From assembly GCF_000816305.1 (NCBI RefSeq), contig NZ_CP007773.1, forward strand, positions 992,001-1,056,000: 64,000 bases of DNA, read 5' to 3'. Under the pieces are notes generated by a model. That model searched no databases. It saw only the letters and a list, made by a program, of their open reading frames with translations, and had not been told where the DNA came from. The translations under genes and the position numbers were made by a program. The first letter of the stretch is position 1, and each line of letters begins with the position of its first letter. Source of the DNA: Campylobacter subantarcticus LMG 24377. Lineage in GTDB: Bacteria; Campylobacterota; Campylobacteria; Campylobacterales; Campylobacteraceae. Shown piece after piece: positions 55,083 through 63,467 of this stretch.

Positions 55083-55544
55083 ATGAAAAATAAAATTTTA
55101 TTAGATGAAGATATACAAGAAGTGTTTAATTACTATCTTGAAAATGATAATTATGTAAAAGATGCCTTAGATGGTTTAAAAAAACACAAACGAAGAACTT
55201 TCATAAGTAACATCTTAAGTTATGAATATAAAAATTTAGTAGAAAACAACAACTTAAAATTTGATGAAAAAGATAAGGTTGTTTTACCGTCTAATCTAAT
55301 CACTATTTTAGACTATGATAAAAAGAATTTTAATGGGACGATTCTTCGAAATTTTATAAATGATTTGGAATTTGAATTAGAACATATAGAAATGGAACTT
55401 TATGATAATCCTGCTGATTTTGAAGGAGGAGATTATTACAGTGAAGATAGCGAATGTGATGAGGATTATACAGTGGAGGATTGGGTAGAAGATCAGGTAA
55501 AAGATATAAAAGATTTTATTGATGCCTTGAAAACTTTTAAATGA
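55083..55544 (+). CDS. acidic hypothetical protein
   Basis: 153 aa, not recognised. It is strongly acidic towards the C-terminus (SEDSECDEDYTVEDWVEDQV), with helical sequence and no membrane segment. The ribosome-binding motif AAGGAGAG precedes ATG 55083. The stop overlaps the start of the 416 aa gene (ATGA), so both are coupled. An acidic small partner of a larger protein could be a chaperone or an immunity protein; the sequence does not decide. Confidence 0.65.
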   Translation: MKNKILLDEDIQEVFNYYLENDNYVKDALDGLKKHKRRTFISNILSYEYKNLVENNNLKFDEKDKVVLPSNLITILDYDKKNFNGTILRNFINDLEFELEHIEMELYDNPADFEGGDYYSEDSECDEDYTVEDWVEDQVKDIKDFIDALKTFK

Positions 55545-56791
55545 AACAAACATTAAGTGCCAATCAAGTTAGCTTTCATCTTTTATCTAAAAAAACTTTT
55601 AGTGATGAAAAATACCTTAACGCTTGGAGTTTAAAAGGCAATCGCCTTAATTTACAAGAATGGCTTAGCTTTAAAAAAGCTAATGAAAATAATTTCTATA
55701 ATAAACATTTAGAAAACACCTTAAAAGCTATACAAGAACTTAAAGCTTATTTTAGTGTTGATCAATTTGAAGGTATAAATTTACATGGTGATGATGAATG
55801 GTTAAATTTTTTACCTTCAAATTATACTCAAATTTATAATCGCTTATGTCAAGATAAAAGCAAGTATATTTTACACCGATACTATCAAAAAGATGATTTA
55901 AGTGAAATAGGAACTCTTAAAAACCTCTCTCCTAATTTTCCTTTTTGGGATGAAAAAGGAGAAAATTTTTCTCAAAGCCAAATCAATACTTTTATAGAAA
56001 AAGATAATCTAGCACCCTATTTTAATAAATACGATGTTTATTTTAATTCTTCATTATGCCTTACTTTTAATCTTAATGATGAAAATTTAAATTATCTAAT
56101 AAAAAATTATGAAGATAGGCTTAATTATGGTTTTACCCCAAAAACCCAAGAACAACTTCAAAAAGAGTTAAATTTAAGCAAAGATGAAAAAATCATCTTA
56201 GAACTTGAAAATATTTTTTTAAGTCTTTGTAAAGGCATAAGTGCTGATTATGCCTTTATGGATTTTTCTTATTTTTTTATAGGGTATGATTATATATTAA
56301 ATTCTAAAAATAATACTTTAAAATCTTACCCTATTAGTTATGATGAGTTAATTTATAAAAGAAGTTTTAAAGAGTATATTGAAGAATATGCAAATAATTA
56401 TTTTTTAAATTATTATTCTAAAGAACTTTTAAATGAACTTGAAAATCAAGACTTAAATAACAATAGAATAAAGCATTATCTTAAAAACTATAATAAAATT
56501 CCAAAAAATACAGCAGAAGAAAGCATACAAGGTATGCTTTCTAAGCAAAAAAATGTAAATATCAACTTTGTAAATTTTATAGACTATAAAGACTATGTTT
56601 ACAACAACAAAGAAGATTTTTGGAATTTCTCACTAGAAGAAAACTCTATACTTTGGCAAAAATTTCTAAGCAAGGATACTCTAAAACCTTTTCCTTTAAA
56701 TTTTGATTGTTCTTTAGAAGAAAAACTTCTTTATGCTAAAGATGAGCAATTAAAAAGCATACTTCAAACCCACAAGGTTTTCTATGGTTAA
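55541..56791 (+). CDS. hypothetical protein upstream of the first short DUF4280 gene
   Basis: 416 aa, not recognised. It is rich in Asn, Tyr and Leu, with no signal peptide. Segments such as LNAWSLKGNRLNLQEWLSF, ADYAFMDFSYFFIGYDYIL and SLEENSILWQKFLSKDTLKP look like a compact soluble fold. It overlaps the DUF4280 gene by 8 bases. By position it could be a cargo effector of this tip, with the acidic 153 aa protein as antidote, or an adaptor/chaperone. No catalytic motif is seen. Confidence 0.65.
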   Translation: MKQTLSANQVSFHLLSKKTFSDEKYLNAWSLKGNRLNLQEWLSFKKANENNFYNKHLENTLKAIQELKAYFSVDQFEGINLHGDDEWLNFLPSNYTQIYNRLCQDKSKYILHRYYQKDDLSEIGTLKNLSPNFPFWDEKGENFSQSQINTFIEKDNLAPYFNKYDVYFNSSLCLTFNLNDENLNYLIKNYEDRLNYGFTPKTQEQLQKELNLSKDEKIILELENIFLSLCKGISADYAFMDFSYFFIGYDYILNSKNNTLKSYPISYDELIYKRSFKEYIEEYANNYFLNYYSKELLNELENQDLNNNRIKHYLKNYNKIPKNTAEESIQGMLSKQKNVNINFVNFIDYKDYVYNNKEDFWNFSLEENSILWQKFLSKDTLKPFPLNFDCSLEEKLLYAKDEQLKSILQTHKVFYG

Positions 56792-57249
56792 AAAAAGAAA
56801 AATCACTCTTGCTAGAATAGAAGATATTAATATAAGTCCTGATACTTCTTGTATGCATCCTATATTAGAAGATAATACTTTATTATGCATACATGGAGGT
56901 AAGGTTAAGTTAAAAGCAAAGAATGCTAAAAGGATAAAATCAGATAATACTCCCATTATGCTTCATAATGAAATACAAGGAGCTAGTATAAGTGGATGTG
57001 TAAATCCACCTATAGCAGGAGGACCTTGCACTAAAGTAGCTTTAGTATTGGCTTATACTTATTCCAATCATAAAGTAAATCATAAACATTCTGTTTTACA
57101 AATGGGTTTAATAGGAGTAAGTAATAAAGGTTATCCTATACTAGCTATACCTAAGAAAAATAAGATTAAATTTGCTCTAACTAAAATACAAGCTAATCCT
57201 CTTGCTAAGATTAAATGGGACAAGATAAAATGGGAAGGGATGGGAGGTA
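56763..57249. repeat. ~490-bp DUF4280 repeat, copy 1 of 3
   Basis: The PAAR-like coding segment with its 5' flank (AACCCACAAGG, then the ATG) is nearly identical at 58480-58962 and 59741-60227. Copies 1 and 3 remain identical to about 57273/60251. The toxins start where identity ends. Confidence 0.9.
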
Positions 57250-57815
57250 AGCTAAAAGCAGCACAAAGAAGGAAACAAGTAAATAAACAACAAGCATTTT
57301 TAAAAGAAGTTCAAGCACAACAAAAAGAAGCTAAAAAAGTTTTAGCAAATATGGAAAAAAAGATACAAAAATTAAATGGCATTGATAAATTAAGCAATAA
57401 ACAAAAAGGAAATTATGGCGAAGTTAAAATGCATTTGCATTATTTAAATCAAGGCTATAAAAGAATTAGCTTAAACAAAGTTCAAGAACTTGATGATAGA
57501 ATTCATCAAGGAATTGATGGAATTTATTATAACCCCAATAAAAATCCAAAATATATCATCGCAGAAGCTAAGTTTGGAACAAGCAAGTTAAATAGAAATC
57601 AAAAATACAAGCAAATGAGTGATGATTGGATATTAGAAAAGGATAAAAATAGACTTAGTATTGCAGATGAAGAACATAGAGAAAAGATAAAAGAACTTCT
57701 TAAAAAAAATAGCAATGAAATCAGAAAAGATTTATTTCATGTTGATGAAGGAGGCAAAGAAACCATTCATTATTTAGATAAAGATGCAAATAAAATTAAA
57801 AAACCTAAAGGATAA
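56784..57815 (+). CDS. PAAR-like DUF4280 protein with PoNe-type nuclease domain
   Basis: 343 aa. Residues 1-~155 are the short DUF4280 PAAR-like domain (LLCIHGGKVKLK, SISGCVNPPIAGGPCTKV), identical in the next two DUF4280 genes. A Lys/Gln-rich helical linker (~155-200) leads to the toxin: GNYGEVKMHLHYLNQGYKRI (~210), HQGIDGIYYNPNK (~240), YIIAEAKFGTSKL (~258) and KQMSDDWI. This is the G-E, D-G-I-Y, E-A-K order of PD-(D/E)xK DNases of the PoNe (polymorphic nuclease effector) group. The next gene encodes a DUF1911-like immunity protein, as PoNe genes usually have. Delivered by the T6SS, it would cleave target DNA. Confidence 0.85.
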   Translation: MVKKRKITLARIEDINISPDTSCMHPILEDNTLLCIHGGKVKLKAKNAKRIKSDNTPIMLHNEIQGASISGCVNPPIAGGPCTKVALVLAYTYSNHKVNHKHSVLQMGLIGVSNKGYPILAIPKKNKIKFALTKIQANPLAKIKWDKIKWEGMGGKLKAAQRRKQVNKQQAFLKEVQAQQKEAKKVLANMEKKIQKLNGIDKLSNKQKGNYGEVKMHLHYLNQGYKRISLNKVQELDDRIHQGIDGIYYNPNKNPKYIIAEAKFGTSKLNRNQKYKQMSDDWILEKDKNRLSIADEEHREKIKELLKKNSNEIRKDLFHVDEGGKETIHYLDKDANKIKKPKG

Positions 57816-57818
57816 AAA

Positions 57819-58463
57819 ATGGTAAGAAATACTAAGAAAGATGAAGCGTATTTTACTGAACGTATACTAGAATGGGAAGAAGAAGTTAAAAGAGATGAAA
57901 AAATATTTTTAGAACTTCCTTTTGGAGATAGACAAACTTGTATTTTTTGTATAGAAGATGGAAAAAAATGTATTGCTTTAGATAAATACTCTCGCGGTGA
58001 TGATATAAACATAGTTAAAAAAGATTTAGAAGCATACATACTAGAAAAAGAAAAAAATCGTTTAGAAACAGGATTTCGGTGTGGTAGTTATGGTGCAAAT
58101 GCTATTGAGCTTTGCGTTAGAGTATTATTAGATATGGATACTACTTGTTTGTTAAAATTAATAGAAGAAGATGAGAGAAAAAGAAGGGACATACTCAATA
58201 GAGATTGGTTTTTACATTTTATAGGATCTAAGGGTAAGAATTTAAATTTAGAACGCAAATGTGTTTGCAAAGAACATGAACTGATTAAAGATTTTATAGC
58301 CACACAAGATATTGAGTTTTTACATAAATATATGAAAAAACATACAAGGTTAAGGGATCCTTTAGATACCTGGGATCTTGAAGGTGCTACAATTGTAAAA
58401 CTAATGAATTTGGATAAAGAAGAATTTAAACAGTATAAATACTTTCCTTATGATTTAATATAA
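57819..58463 (+). CDS. PoNi-like immunity protein (DUF1911-like)
   Basis: 214 aa, soluble. The C-terminal part DTWDLEGATIVKLMNLDKEE followed by a YFPYDL end matches the DUF1911 pattern of PoNi proteins (W-x-x-E-x-A-x-x-K, then YxPxDL), and CVRVLLDMDTTCLLKLI suits the DUF1910/1911 helical arrangement. It starts three bases after the PoNe-type gene. PoNi proteins neutralise the adjacent PoNe DNase. The domain call is from motif memory and moderately sure; the pair assignment is strengthened by position. Confidence 0.75.
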   Translation: MVRNTKKDEAYFTERILEWEEEVKRDEKIFLELPFGDRQTCIFCIEDGKKCIALDKYSRGDDINIVKKDLEAYILEKEKNRLETGFRCGSYGANAIELCVRVLLDMDTTCLLKLIEEDERKRRDILNRDWFLHFIGSKGKNLNLERKCVCKEHELIKDFIATQDIEFLHKYMKKHTRLRDPLDTWDLEGATIVKLMNLDKEEFKQYKYFPYDLI

Positions 58464-58468
58464 TCTTA

Positions 58469-58486
58469 GTGGGTTAAAAAACCCAC
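58469..58486 (+). promoter_or_regulatory. hairpin immediately before the second DUF4280 ribosome-binding site
   Basis: GTGGGTT AAAA AACCCAC forms a perfect 7-bp stem with a four-base loop, directly followed by AAGG (58487-58490), the ribosome-binding motif of the gene at 58497. The right arm is conserved before the other two DUF4280 copies but the left arm is not. It may be a short terminator-like or translation-influencing structure. Confidence 0.45.
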
Positions 58487-58496
58487 AAGGCTTTTT

Positions 58497-59387
58497 ATGG
58501 CTAAAAAAAGAAAAATCACTCTTGCTAGAATAGAAGATATTAATATAAGTCCTGATACTTCTTGTATGCATCCTATATTAGAAGATAATACTTTATTATG
58601 CATACATGGAGGTAAGGTTAAGTTAAAAGCAAAGAATGCTAAAAGGATAAAATCAGATAATACTCCCATTATGCTTCATAATGAAATACAAGGAGCTAGT
58701 ATAAGTGGATGTGTAAATCCACCTATAGCAGGAGGACCTTGCACTAAAGTAGCTTTAGTATTTGCTTATACTTATTCCAATCATAAAGTAAATCATAAAC
58801 ATTCTGTTTTACAAATGGGTTTAATAGGAGTAAGTAATAAAGGTTATCCTATACTAGCTATACCTAAGAAAAATAAGATTAAATTTGCTCTAACTAAAAT
58901 ACAAGCTAATCCTCTTGCTAAGATTAAATGGGACAAGATAAAATGGGAAGGGATGGGAGGTAAAAGAAATAAGAAAAACAAAAATGATAGAGCAAAGCAA
59001 ATACAAAAATTAAAACATAATCAGCAAAGACAGCAAGATATAAATAAAGAAAATTTAGATATTATAAAAGATACAACAAAAGAGAAGTTTAATTTATTAG
59101 AAAGCGCCAATCAAATTAATAGTATTCAAAATAAACTCAACCACATATTTAATAAAAAAGAACATAATTTAGATGATTTTTTAAGGTTTTTTGGTAATTC
59201 GAAAGAAAAAGCTTATGAGGCGGTTGTAAAAAAAATAGAAAAAGATTATATAAACGGTAAAGTTTCTGAAAATTTTACACAAGGGCATATTATAAACATT
59301 AATGGATTTAATATTGAAGTAAGAGGGGTTATAAAAAATGGAGAATCAAAAATTGGAACAATGTTTCTATCTAGAACATTTAATTAA
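58497..59387 (+). CDS. PAAR-like DUF4280 protein with C-terminal toxin, type unassigned
   Basis: 296 aa. It has the same DUF4280 domain as the other two copies (residues 1-~155), then a Lys/Gln-rich linker (RNKKNKNDRAKQIQKLKHNQ). The toxin segment of ~95 residues has INSIQNKLNHIFNKKEHNLD, FLRFFGNSKEKAYEAV, then INGFNIEVRGVIKNGESKIG. The pattern H-I-F-x-K-x-x-H-N-L followed by a G-x-x-V-x-V-R-G strand is familiar from the C-termini of CdiA/Rhs-type toxins, but I cannot name the family. The next gene overlaps its end by 50 bases and is the probable antidote. Confidence 0.8.
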   Translation: MAKKRKITLARIEDINISPDTSCMHPILEDNTLLCIHGGKVKLKAKNAKRIKSDNTPIMLHNEIQGASISGCVNPPIAGGPCTKVALVFAYTYSNHKVNHKHSVLQMGLIGVSNKGYPILAIPKKNKIKFALTKIQANPLAKIKWDKIKWEGMGGKRNKKNKNDRAKQIQKLKHNQQRQQDINKENLDIIKDTTKEKFNLLESANQINSIQNKLNHIFNKKEHNLDDFLRFFGNSKEKAYEAVVKKIEKDYINGKVSENFTQGHIININGFNIEVRGVIKNGESKIGTMFLSRTFN

Positions 59388-59715
59388 TATTCAAGAATTA
59401 GAGAAAAAAATTATTGAATATTTTTCCAAAGAACAAAAATTACTCTTAGATCATTTTAGACATGCTAATATTGTTTCTAGAAAAGCTGATAAGTGTGGAT
59501 ATTTTGCTAATATAAAAACTGATCCCACAAGACCAAAAATTCAAGTCAATGGTTTTACTAATTCTTTAAATCTATGTTTAAATGGTGTTATGATAGGTGG
59601 AGCTATGATTTATATTGAAAATGGTTTATTATCAATGATTGAGTGTTACTCTTGGGATGATAATGATATTTTTATTAAGTTATTATCAGACACCAATAAA
59701 AAAGTGTATTCGTAA
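59338..59715 (+). CDS. putative immunity protein
   Basis: 125 aa, soluble. The first 17 codons overlap the toxin gene in another frame, giving tight translational coupling. It ends with a beta-rich half (NLCLNGVMIGGAMIYIENGL, SMIECYSWDD). Small size, position and overlap suggest an immunity protein for the 58497-59387 toxin. No named immunity family is recognised. Confidence 0.65.
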   Translation: MENQKLEQCFYLEHLINIQELEKKIIEYFSKEQKLLLDHFRHANIVSRKADKCGYFANIKTDPTRPKIQVNGFTNSLNLCLNGVMIGGAMIYIENGLLSMIECYSWDDNDIFIKLLSDTNKKVYS

Positions 59716-59761
59716 AAATTTTCAAAAATTTAAGATTACCTTCAAACCCACAAGGTTTTCT
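59703..59761 (+). promoter_or_regulatory. 5' flank of the third DUF4280 gene, decides its start
   Basis: The flank AACCCACAAGG-TTTTCT directly before ATG 59762 is the same as before the gene at 56784. This fixes the start at 59762 although the frame is open from a TTG at 59639; the longer version would add 41 residues lying in the preceding immunity gene. Confidence 0.8.
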
Positions 59762-60718
59762 ATGGTTAAAAAAAGAAAAATCACTCTTGCTAGAATAGAA
59801 GATATTAATATAAGTCCTGATACTTCTTGTATGCATCCTATATTAGAAGATAATACTTTATTATGCATACATGGAGGTAAGGTTAAGTTAAAAGCAAAGA
59901 ATGCTAAAAGGATAAAATCAGATAATACTCCCATTATGCTTCATAATGAAATACAAGGAGCTAGTATAAGTGGATGTGTAAATCCACCTATAGCAGGAGG
60001 ACCTTGTACTAAAGTAGCTTTAGTATTTGCTTATACTTATTCCAATCATAAAGTAAATCATAAACATTCTGTTTTACAAATGGGTTTAATAGGAGTAAGT
60101 AATAAAGGTTATCCTATACTAGCTATACCTAAGAAAAATAAGATTAAATTTGCTCTAACTAAAATACAAGCTAATCCTCTTGCTAAGATTAAATGGGACA
60201 AGATAAAATGGGAAGGGATGGGAGGTAAGCTAAAAGCAGCACAAAGAAGGAGAAGAGAAAAAAGTAAAGAAAAAGCAAAAATGCTTTTATATTTAGAAAA
60301 TGAAAATAAAAAAGGTAAGGTAAGTGATAAAGAAGTTCATCTTTATAAACATAATGGAATATGGCCTAAAGATACTCTAAAACCTAGAAGCTCTGATTAT
60401 ATTCATGAAGATGGTAGGATTATTCTAAACATCAAACAAAGAGCCATGGAAATAAAAAATACTTTAAACAGAGGATATAATAGTGTTTCTATAGAAACAA
60501 AAAATAAACTTATCAGATATGATTTAGATGGTAAACCACATTATGAGAAGACATCAAAAAAACTAATTGATACACCTCATAAAATAGAATATGCTAAACA
60601 TATAAACCCTCAAGATCCGACAAAGTATAGAATGTCAAAGGGTATAGTAGAACCAATATCCCACAAAGATTTAGATATTATAGAAAATTATTTAAAAAGG
60701 CAAAATAATGAAATTTGA
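59762..60718 (+). CDS. PAAR-like DUF4280 protein with C-terminal toxin (possibly type 24-like)
   Basis: 318 aa. Residues 1-~163 are the DUF4280 domain and linker start shared with the PoNe-type protein. A basic linker (RRRREKSKEKAKM) follows, then the toxin with KNKLIRYDLDGKPHYEKTSK, DTPHKIEYAKHINPQDP and HKDLDIIENYLKRQ (about 245-315). The D-L-x-G-K-P-H and T-P-H motifs resemble the C-terminal toxin type 24 of polymorphic toxins; this is a guess from memory. The immunity candidate overlaps its end by 11 bases. Confidence 0.8.
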   Translation: MVKKRKITLARIEDINISPDTSCMHPILEDNTLLCIHGGKVKLKAKNAKRIKSDNTPIMLHNEIQGASISGCVNPPIAGGPCTKVALVFAYTYSNHKVNHKHSVLQMGLIGVSNKGYPILAIPKKNKIKFALTKIQANPLAKIKWDKIKWEGMGGKLKAAQRRRREKSKEKAKMLLYLENENKKGKVSDKEVHLYKHNGIWPKDTLKPRSSDYIHEDGRIILNIKQRAMEIKNTLNRGYNSVSIETKNKLIRYDLDGKPHYEKTSKKLIDTPHKIEYAKHINPQDPTKYRMSKGIVEPISHKDLDIIENYLKRQNNEI

Positions 60719-61094
60719 GAATTTAAAGCATGGAAGTTTATTTAAAAGAGAATTTTATCTTAAAGATACAAAAATAGATTTAAGAAATGATTTTTTTATT
60801 TGCTCTATCGCAATGAATGAAAAAACTTTAGAAATATTTTTTAAATCAGAGAAAAAGGATATACAAGATTTGCAAATTATTTTTTATAATTATAAGTTAC
60901 TACATTCAAAATCATATTGTAAAAATTTTAATAAGCTAAAAGCTAATTTTATCGATTTAATAAGAAATAATTGGGATGATATGACAAGCTATATTGAAAA
61001 AGAAGAAGAGATGCTAATAAGCATATATTTTGATAATGATTTAGAATATATCACTTTAACTTGTAAGTATTTTAATATAGATTTTGTAGACTAA
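60708..61094 (+). CDS. putative immunity protein
   Basis: 128 aa, soluble, not recognised. It starts 11 bases before the toxin stop in another frame. Mixed alpha/beta sequence with an acidic C-terminus (LISIYFDNDLEYITL). By overlap and size it is the likely antidote of the 59762-60718 toxin. Confidence 0.65.
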   Translation: MKFENLKHGSLFKREFYLKDTKIDLRNDFFICSIAMNEKTLEIFFKSEKKDIQDLQIIFYNYKLLHSKSYCKNFNKLKANFIDLIRNNWDDMTSYIEKEEEMLISIYFDNDLEYITLTCKYFNIDFVD

Positions 61095-61106
61095 CAAAGA
61101 AAAAAA

Positions 61107-61667
61107 ATGACAAGAGAACAAGCAGAATTAATTATAAAAGAAGAAAAGTTGATTTATGTAACTTGGCGTGATTATGATGATACAGCAGGAGAATATCATT
61201 TTACAATTTGGTTCAATCCTAACAATAATAAATACGAAGCTGTTTATATTGGAGAAAGAGGAGGTGTTGAACTTAGCTATTCTTTTGATAGTGAAAAAGA
61301 AGCTATTGATAAAATGTTACAGATGAATTATAAACAAAAATATTTTAGCGTAAATGAAGACTACTCAATGCAAAACAAAAAAGAAGTAGCATTAAAAATC
61401 ATCAAAGAAGAAAATCTAGAAGTGATTTGGTATGATGAAGCACTTAAACCAATACGAGCAGGTATTAAACACGATAAACAAAGAGATAAATATATTTCTT
61501 TTATCACTAATGCTAAAGCAGAGCTTATAGAATACAAAAGTATTGAGTTTGATGGGGATAGATATAGTGAAACTTTTGAAAGAATATTGAATGATGAAAG
61601 TATAGCCCTTTATGCTCTTATCAATCGTGCTAGAATGATTAAGCAAAACAAAATTAGCTTTGTATAA
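61107..61667 (+). CDS. hypothetical, possible orphan immunity protein
   Basis: 186 aa, apparently two similar halves: each has an E-x-(L/V)-I-W/Y strand followed by Asp/Tyr-rich and Lys-rich strands (EKLIYVTWRDYDD near residue 14 and ENLEVIWYDEALKP near 103), and each half opens with a helix of the type (A)-x-x-I-I-K-E-E. This looks like an internal duplication. It starts 12 bases after the preceding gene and has no toxin of its own. Tandem-domain small proteins in such positions are often immunity proteins; function unknown. Confidence 0.6.
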   Translation: MTREQAELIIKEEKLIYVTWRDYDDTAGEYHFTIWFNPNNNKYEAVYIGERGGVELSYSFDSEKEAIDKMLQMNYKQKYFSVNEDYSMQNKKEVALKIIKEENLEVIWYDEALKPIRAGIKHDKQRDKYISFITNAKAELIEYKSIEFDGDRYSETFERILNDESIALYALINRARMIKQNKISFV

Positions 61668-61702
61668 ATGTTTTCCTTATGATTTGATATGAAAATTTTA
61701 GT

Positions 61703-61727
61703 TATAATTTTATTTTATACAAGGAGG
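61703..61727 (+). promoter_or_regulatory. candidate promoter -10 and strong ribosome-binding site
   Basis: A perfect TATAAT at 61703-61708 and AAGGAGG at 61721-61727 precede ATG 61732. The transcript leader would be short. No clear -35 is seen, which is usual in Campylobacter. Confidence 0.45.
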
Positions 61728-61731
61728 GCTT

Positions 61732-62310
61732 ATGCAAGATTTAGATTCACAACTTTTAAAAGCAATAAACGATTTAAGAAAATCCAATATATCAGAATGG
61801 GAAGCTAAAAAAGCAGTCATTTTAGAGCTTTTTGATAAGGGTGCAAGCATCCCACAATATACACTAGACAATCTAGAAACTTATCTTAGTGATTTAGAGC
61901 AAGAGTATTGGGATGATAGGGCAGTATATGCAGGCAGAAGCATAAAAAATAGCGATGAATATGAGCTATTTAATATACTTTCAAGATTAAATGCAGCAAA
62001 AAGCAAGAAAAAATCACTTGATGGACTTTTTAAGATCGCAAAAAGCAAGGGTGTTACACATACTCCAAAAAACAAAGCCGAGCTTGTAAAATTAGTCAAA
62101 GATAAAAATATTTATTTGGGTGATATTGATATTAGCAATATTACAAATTTTAAAAACCTATTTAAAAAAAGCAAACGAAGAGATTTTAGTGGAATTGAAA
62201 TTTGGGATGTAAGTAATGTTACAGATATGAGCTCTATGTTTGAAGGTTGTGAAAACTTTAATGGAGATCTAAGCAAATGGAATATTTCAAATGTTACTAA
62301 ATACATATGA
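61732..62310 (+). CDS. truncated BspA-type (DUF285) repeat protein
   Basis: 192 aa. The N-terminal ~130 residues are charged and helical, not recognised. From ~145 it carries the repeat FSGIEIWDVSNVTDMSSMFE, GCENFNGDLSKWNISNVT, typical of DUF285 surface-repeat proteins, which normally have many repeats. Here the frame ends within the second repeat (SNVTKYI), so it looks truncated, perhaps by the rearrangement that brought in the VgrG-tail remnant just downstream. It may have its own promoter (TATAAT at 61703). Function unknown. Confidence 0.7.
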   Translation: MQDLDSQLLKAINDLRKSNISEWEAKKAVILELFDKGASIPQYTLDNLETYLSDLEQEYWDDRAVYAGRSIKNSDEYELFNILSRLNAAKSKKKSLDGLFKIAKSKGVTHTPKNKAELVKLVKDKNIYLGDIDISNITNFKNLFKKSKRRDFSGIEIWDVSNVTDMSSMFEGCENFNGDLSKWNISNVTKYI

Positions 62311-62400
62311 AATTTCTATACTTACGAAATTTGCCAAAAACTTAAATAAAAAGAACATATTAGCAAATAAATAATCCTAACATCGCAAAAATACGATTTA

Positions 62401-62469
62401 GGAAAAATACAAGTAATTATAGATGATAAAGGTTTGAGAGTAAAAGGAGGTGATTTAAGAGCGGATTAA
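62401..62469 (+). pseudogene. vgrG 3'-end remnant
   Basis: Encodes the last 22 codons and stop of VgrG (GKIQVIIDDKGLRVKGGDLR), identical to 51317-51385. The following ~50 bases also match the intergenic region before the first ankyrin gene, with one extra A. It marks the junction of an ~11 kb duplication. The preceding 62311-62400 shows no gene. Confidence 0.9.
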
Positions 62470-62522
62470 AAGCAATTTTCTTAAATTAAAACTAAAATTA
62501 CAAAAAAACTAAAGGAAAAACA

Positions 62523-63467
62523 ATGAAAACATTAGAAGATATCAAAGCTATGAACTATCAAGAAAAAGATGAATTAGAAGATCTAGTTCTTGAAGCTATA
62601 GATGATAATAATTTAGCCAAGGTAAAAGATATTTTAAAAGATTATCCTGTAAAAATATCTTGTTATGAGCTTAATATCAAAGATGAGGATGGAGACTTCC
62701 CTTTATTTGATCCTTATTATTTGATAGTAAGAGCTGCATTTGCTTGCGAAGAAAATAATAATGATTTTTCTATTTTAGATTATTTATTTGATGAGTATGG
62801 ATTAAGTTTAAAAGATCCTAAATATAATTTTGCTTTTCCCGACATGAAATACATCAAAGAAGCTAATGAAAAATACATCTTAATGAAAAAAGTAGAAGAA
62901 AACAGCATTATTTATCAAAAAGCTCTAATCTACGCATATATACTAGGCACTAAAAACCCAAATTCTCAAATCATACAATATCTAGTCAATCGTGGAGCTA
63001 AATTTGAAGTGCATAAAGATGGCTTTGGTTGGACTCCTATGCATTTTTGGGTTATGCAGAATAATTATGAATTATTAGAACTAGCTATTAAAGGAGGAGC
63101 TAATGTGGATATACAAACCCGACTTATTCAAGAGAGTGAATACAATGAAACCCTTTTATTTGAAGCTGTAAAAGAACCTGAAACTTATAGGGTTACAAAA
63201 CTTTTAATCGAACTAGGAGCTAATGTGAATTTTGCTACCCCAAGAACTCCTTTAGATGATGCAAGAGGATCTAGAAATAAAAAACTTTTAAAAGATGCAG
63301 GAGCAATGACTTCAGAGCAAATCAGAAAAAAATATAATTTACCAGCATATGATTCTTCTCATTGTGAAATTGATGGAAAAACTGACTTTGATTTATTGGG
63401 TAAATATCGTGATGAATGCTCTAAACTTTTAAACGATGCTATAAAAAAAGCCAAGGAGAATGAGTAG
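62523..63467 (+). CDS. ankyrin-repeat protein, putative immunity (copy 3)
   Basis: 314 aa. The N-terminal ~85 residues match copy 1, the middle (YILMKKVEENSIIYQ) matches copy 2, and the C-terminus after AMTSEQ is new (KKYNLPAYDSSHCEIDGKTD). It is therefore a mosaic of the other two ankyrin genes. The stop overlaps the next effector start by 8 bases, as in copy 1. Probable antidote to the downstream nuclease-type effector. Confidence 0.8.
   Translation: MKTLEDIKAMNYQEKDELEDLVLEAIDDNNLAKVKDILKDYPVKISCYELNIKDEDGDFPLFDPYYLIVRAAFACEENNNDFSILDYLFDEYGLSLKDPKYNFAFPDMKYIKEANEKYILMKKVEENSIIYQKALIYAYILGTKNPNSQIIQYLVNRGAKFEVHKDGFGWTPMHFWVMQNNYELLELAIKGGANVDIQTRLIQESEYNETLLFEAVKEPETYRVTKLLIELGANVNFATPRTPLDDARGSRNKKLLKDAGAMTSEQIRKKYNLPAYDSSHCEIDGKTDFDLLGKYRDECSKLLNDAIKKAKENE

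Noticed and set aside
59639-59761. 41-codon N-terminal extension of the third DUF4280 gene from a TTG
   Set aside because: The conserved flank and ATG at 59762 match the other two copies; the extension lies in the preceding immunity gene.
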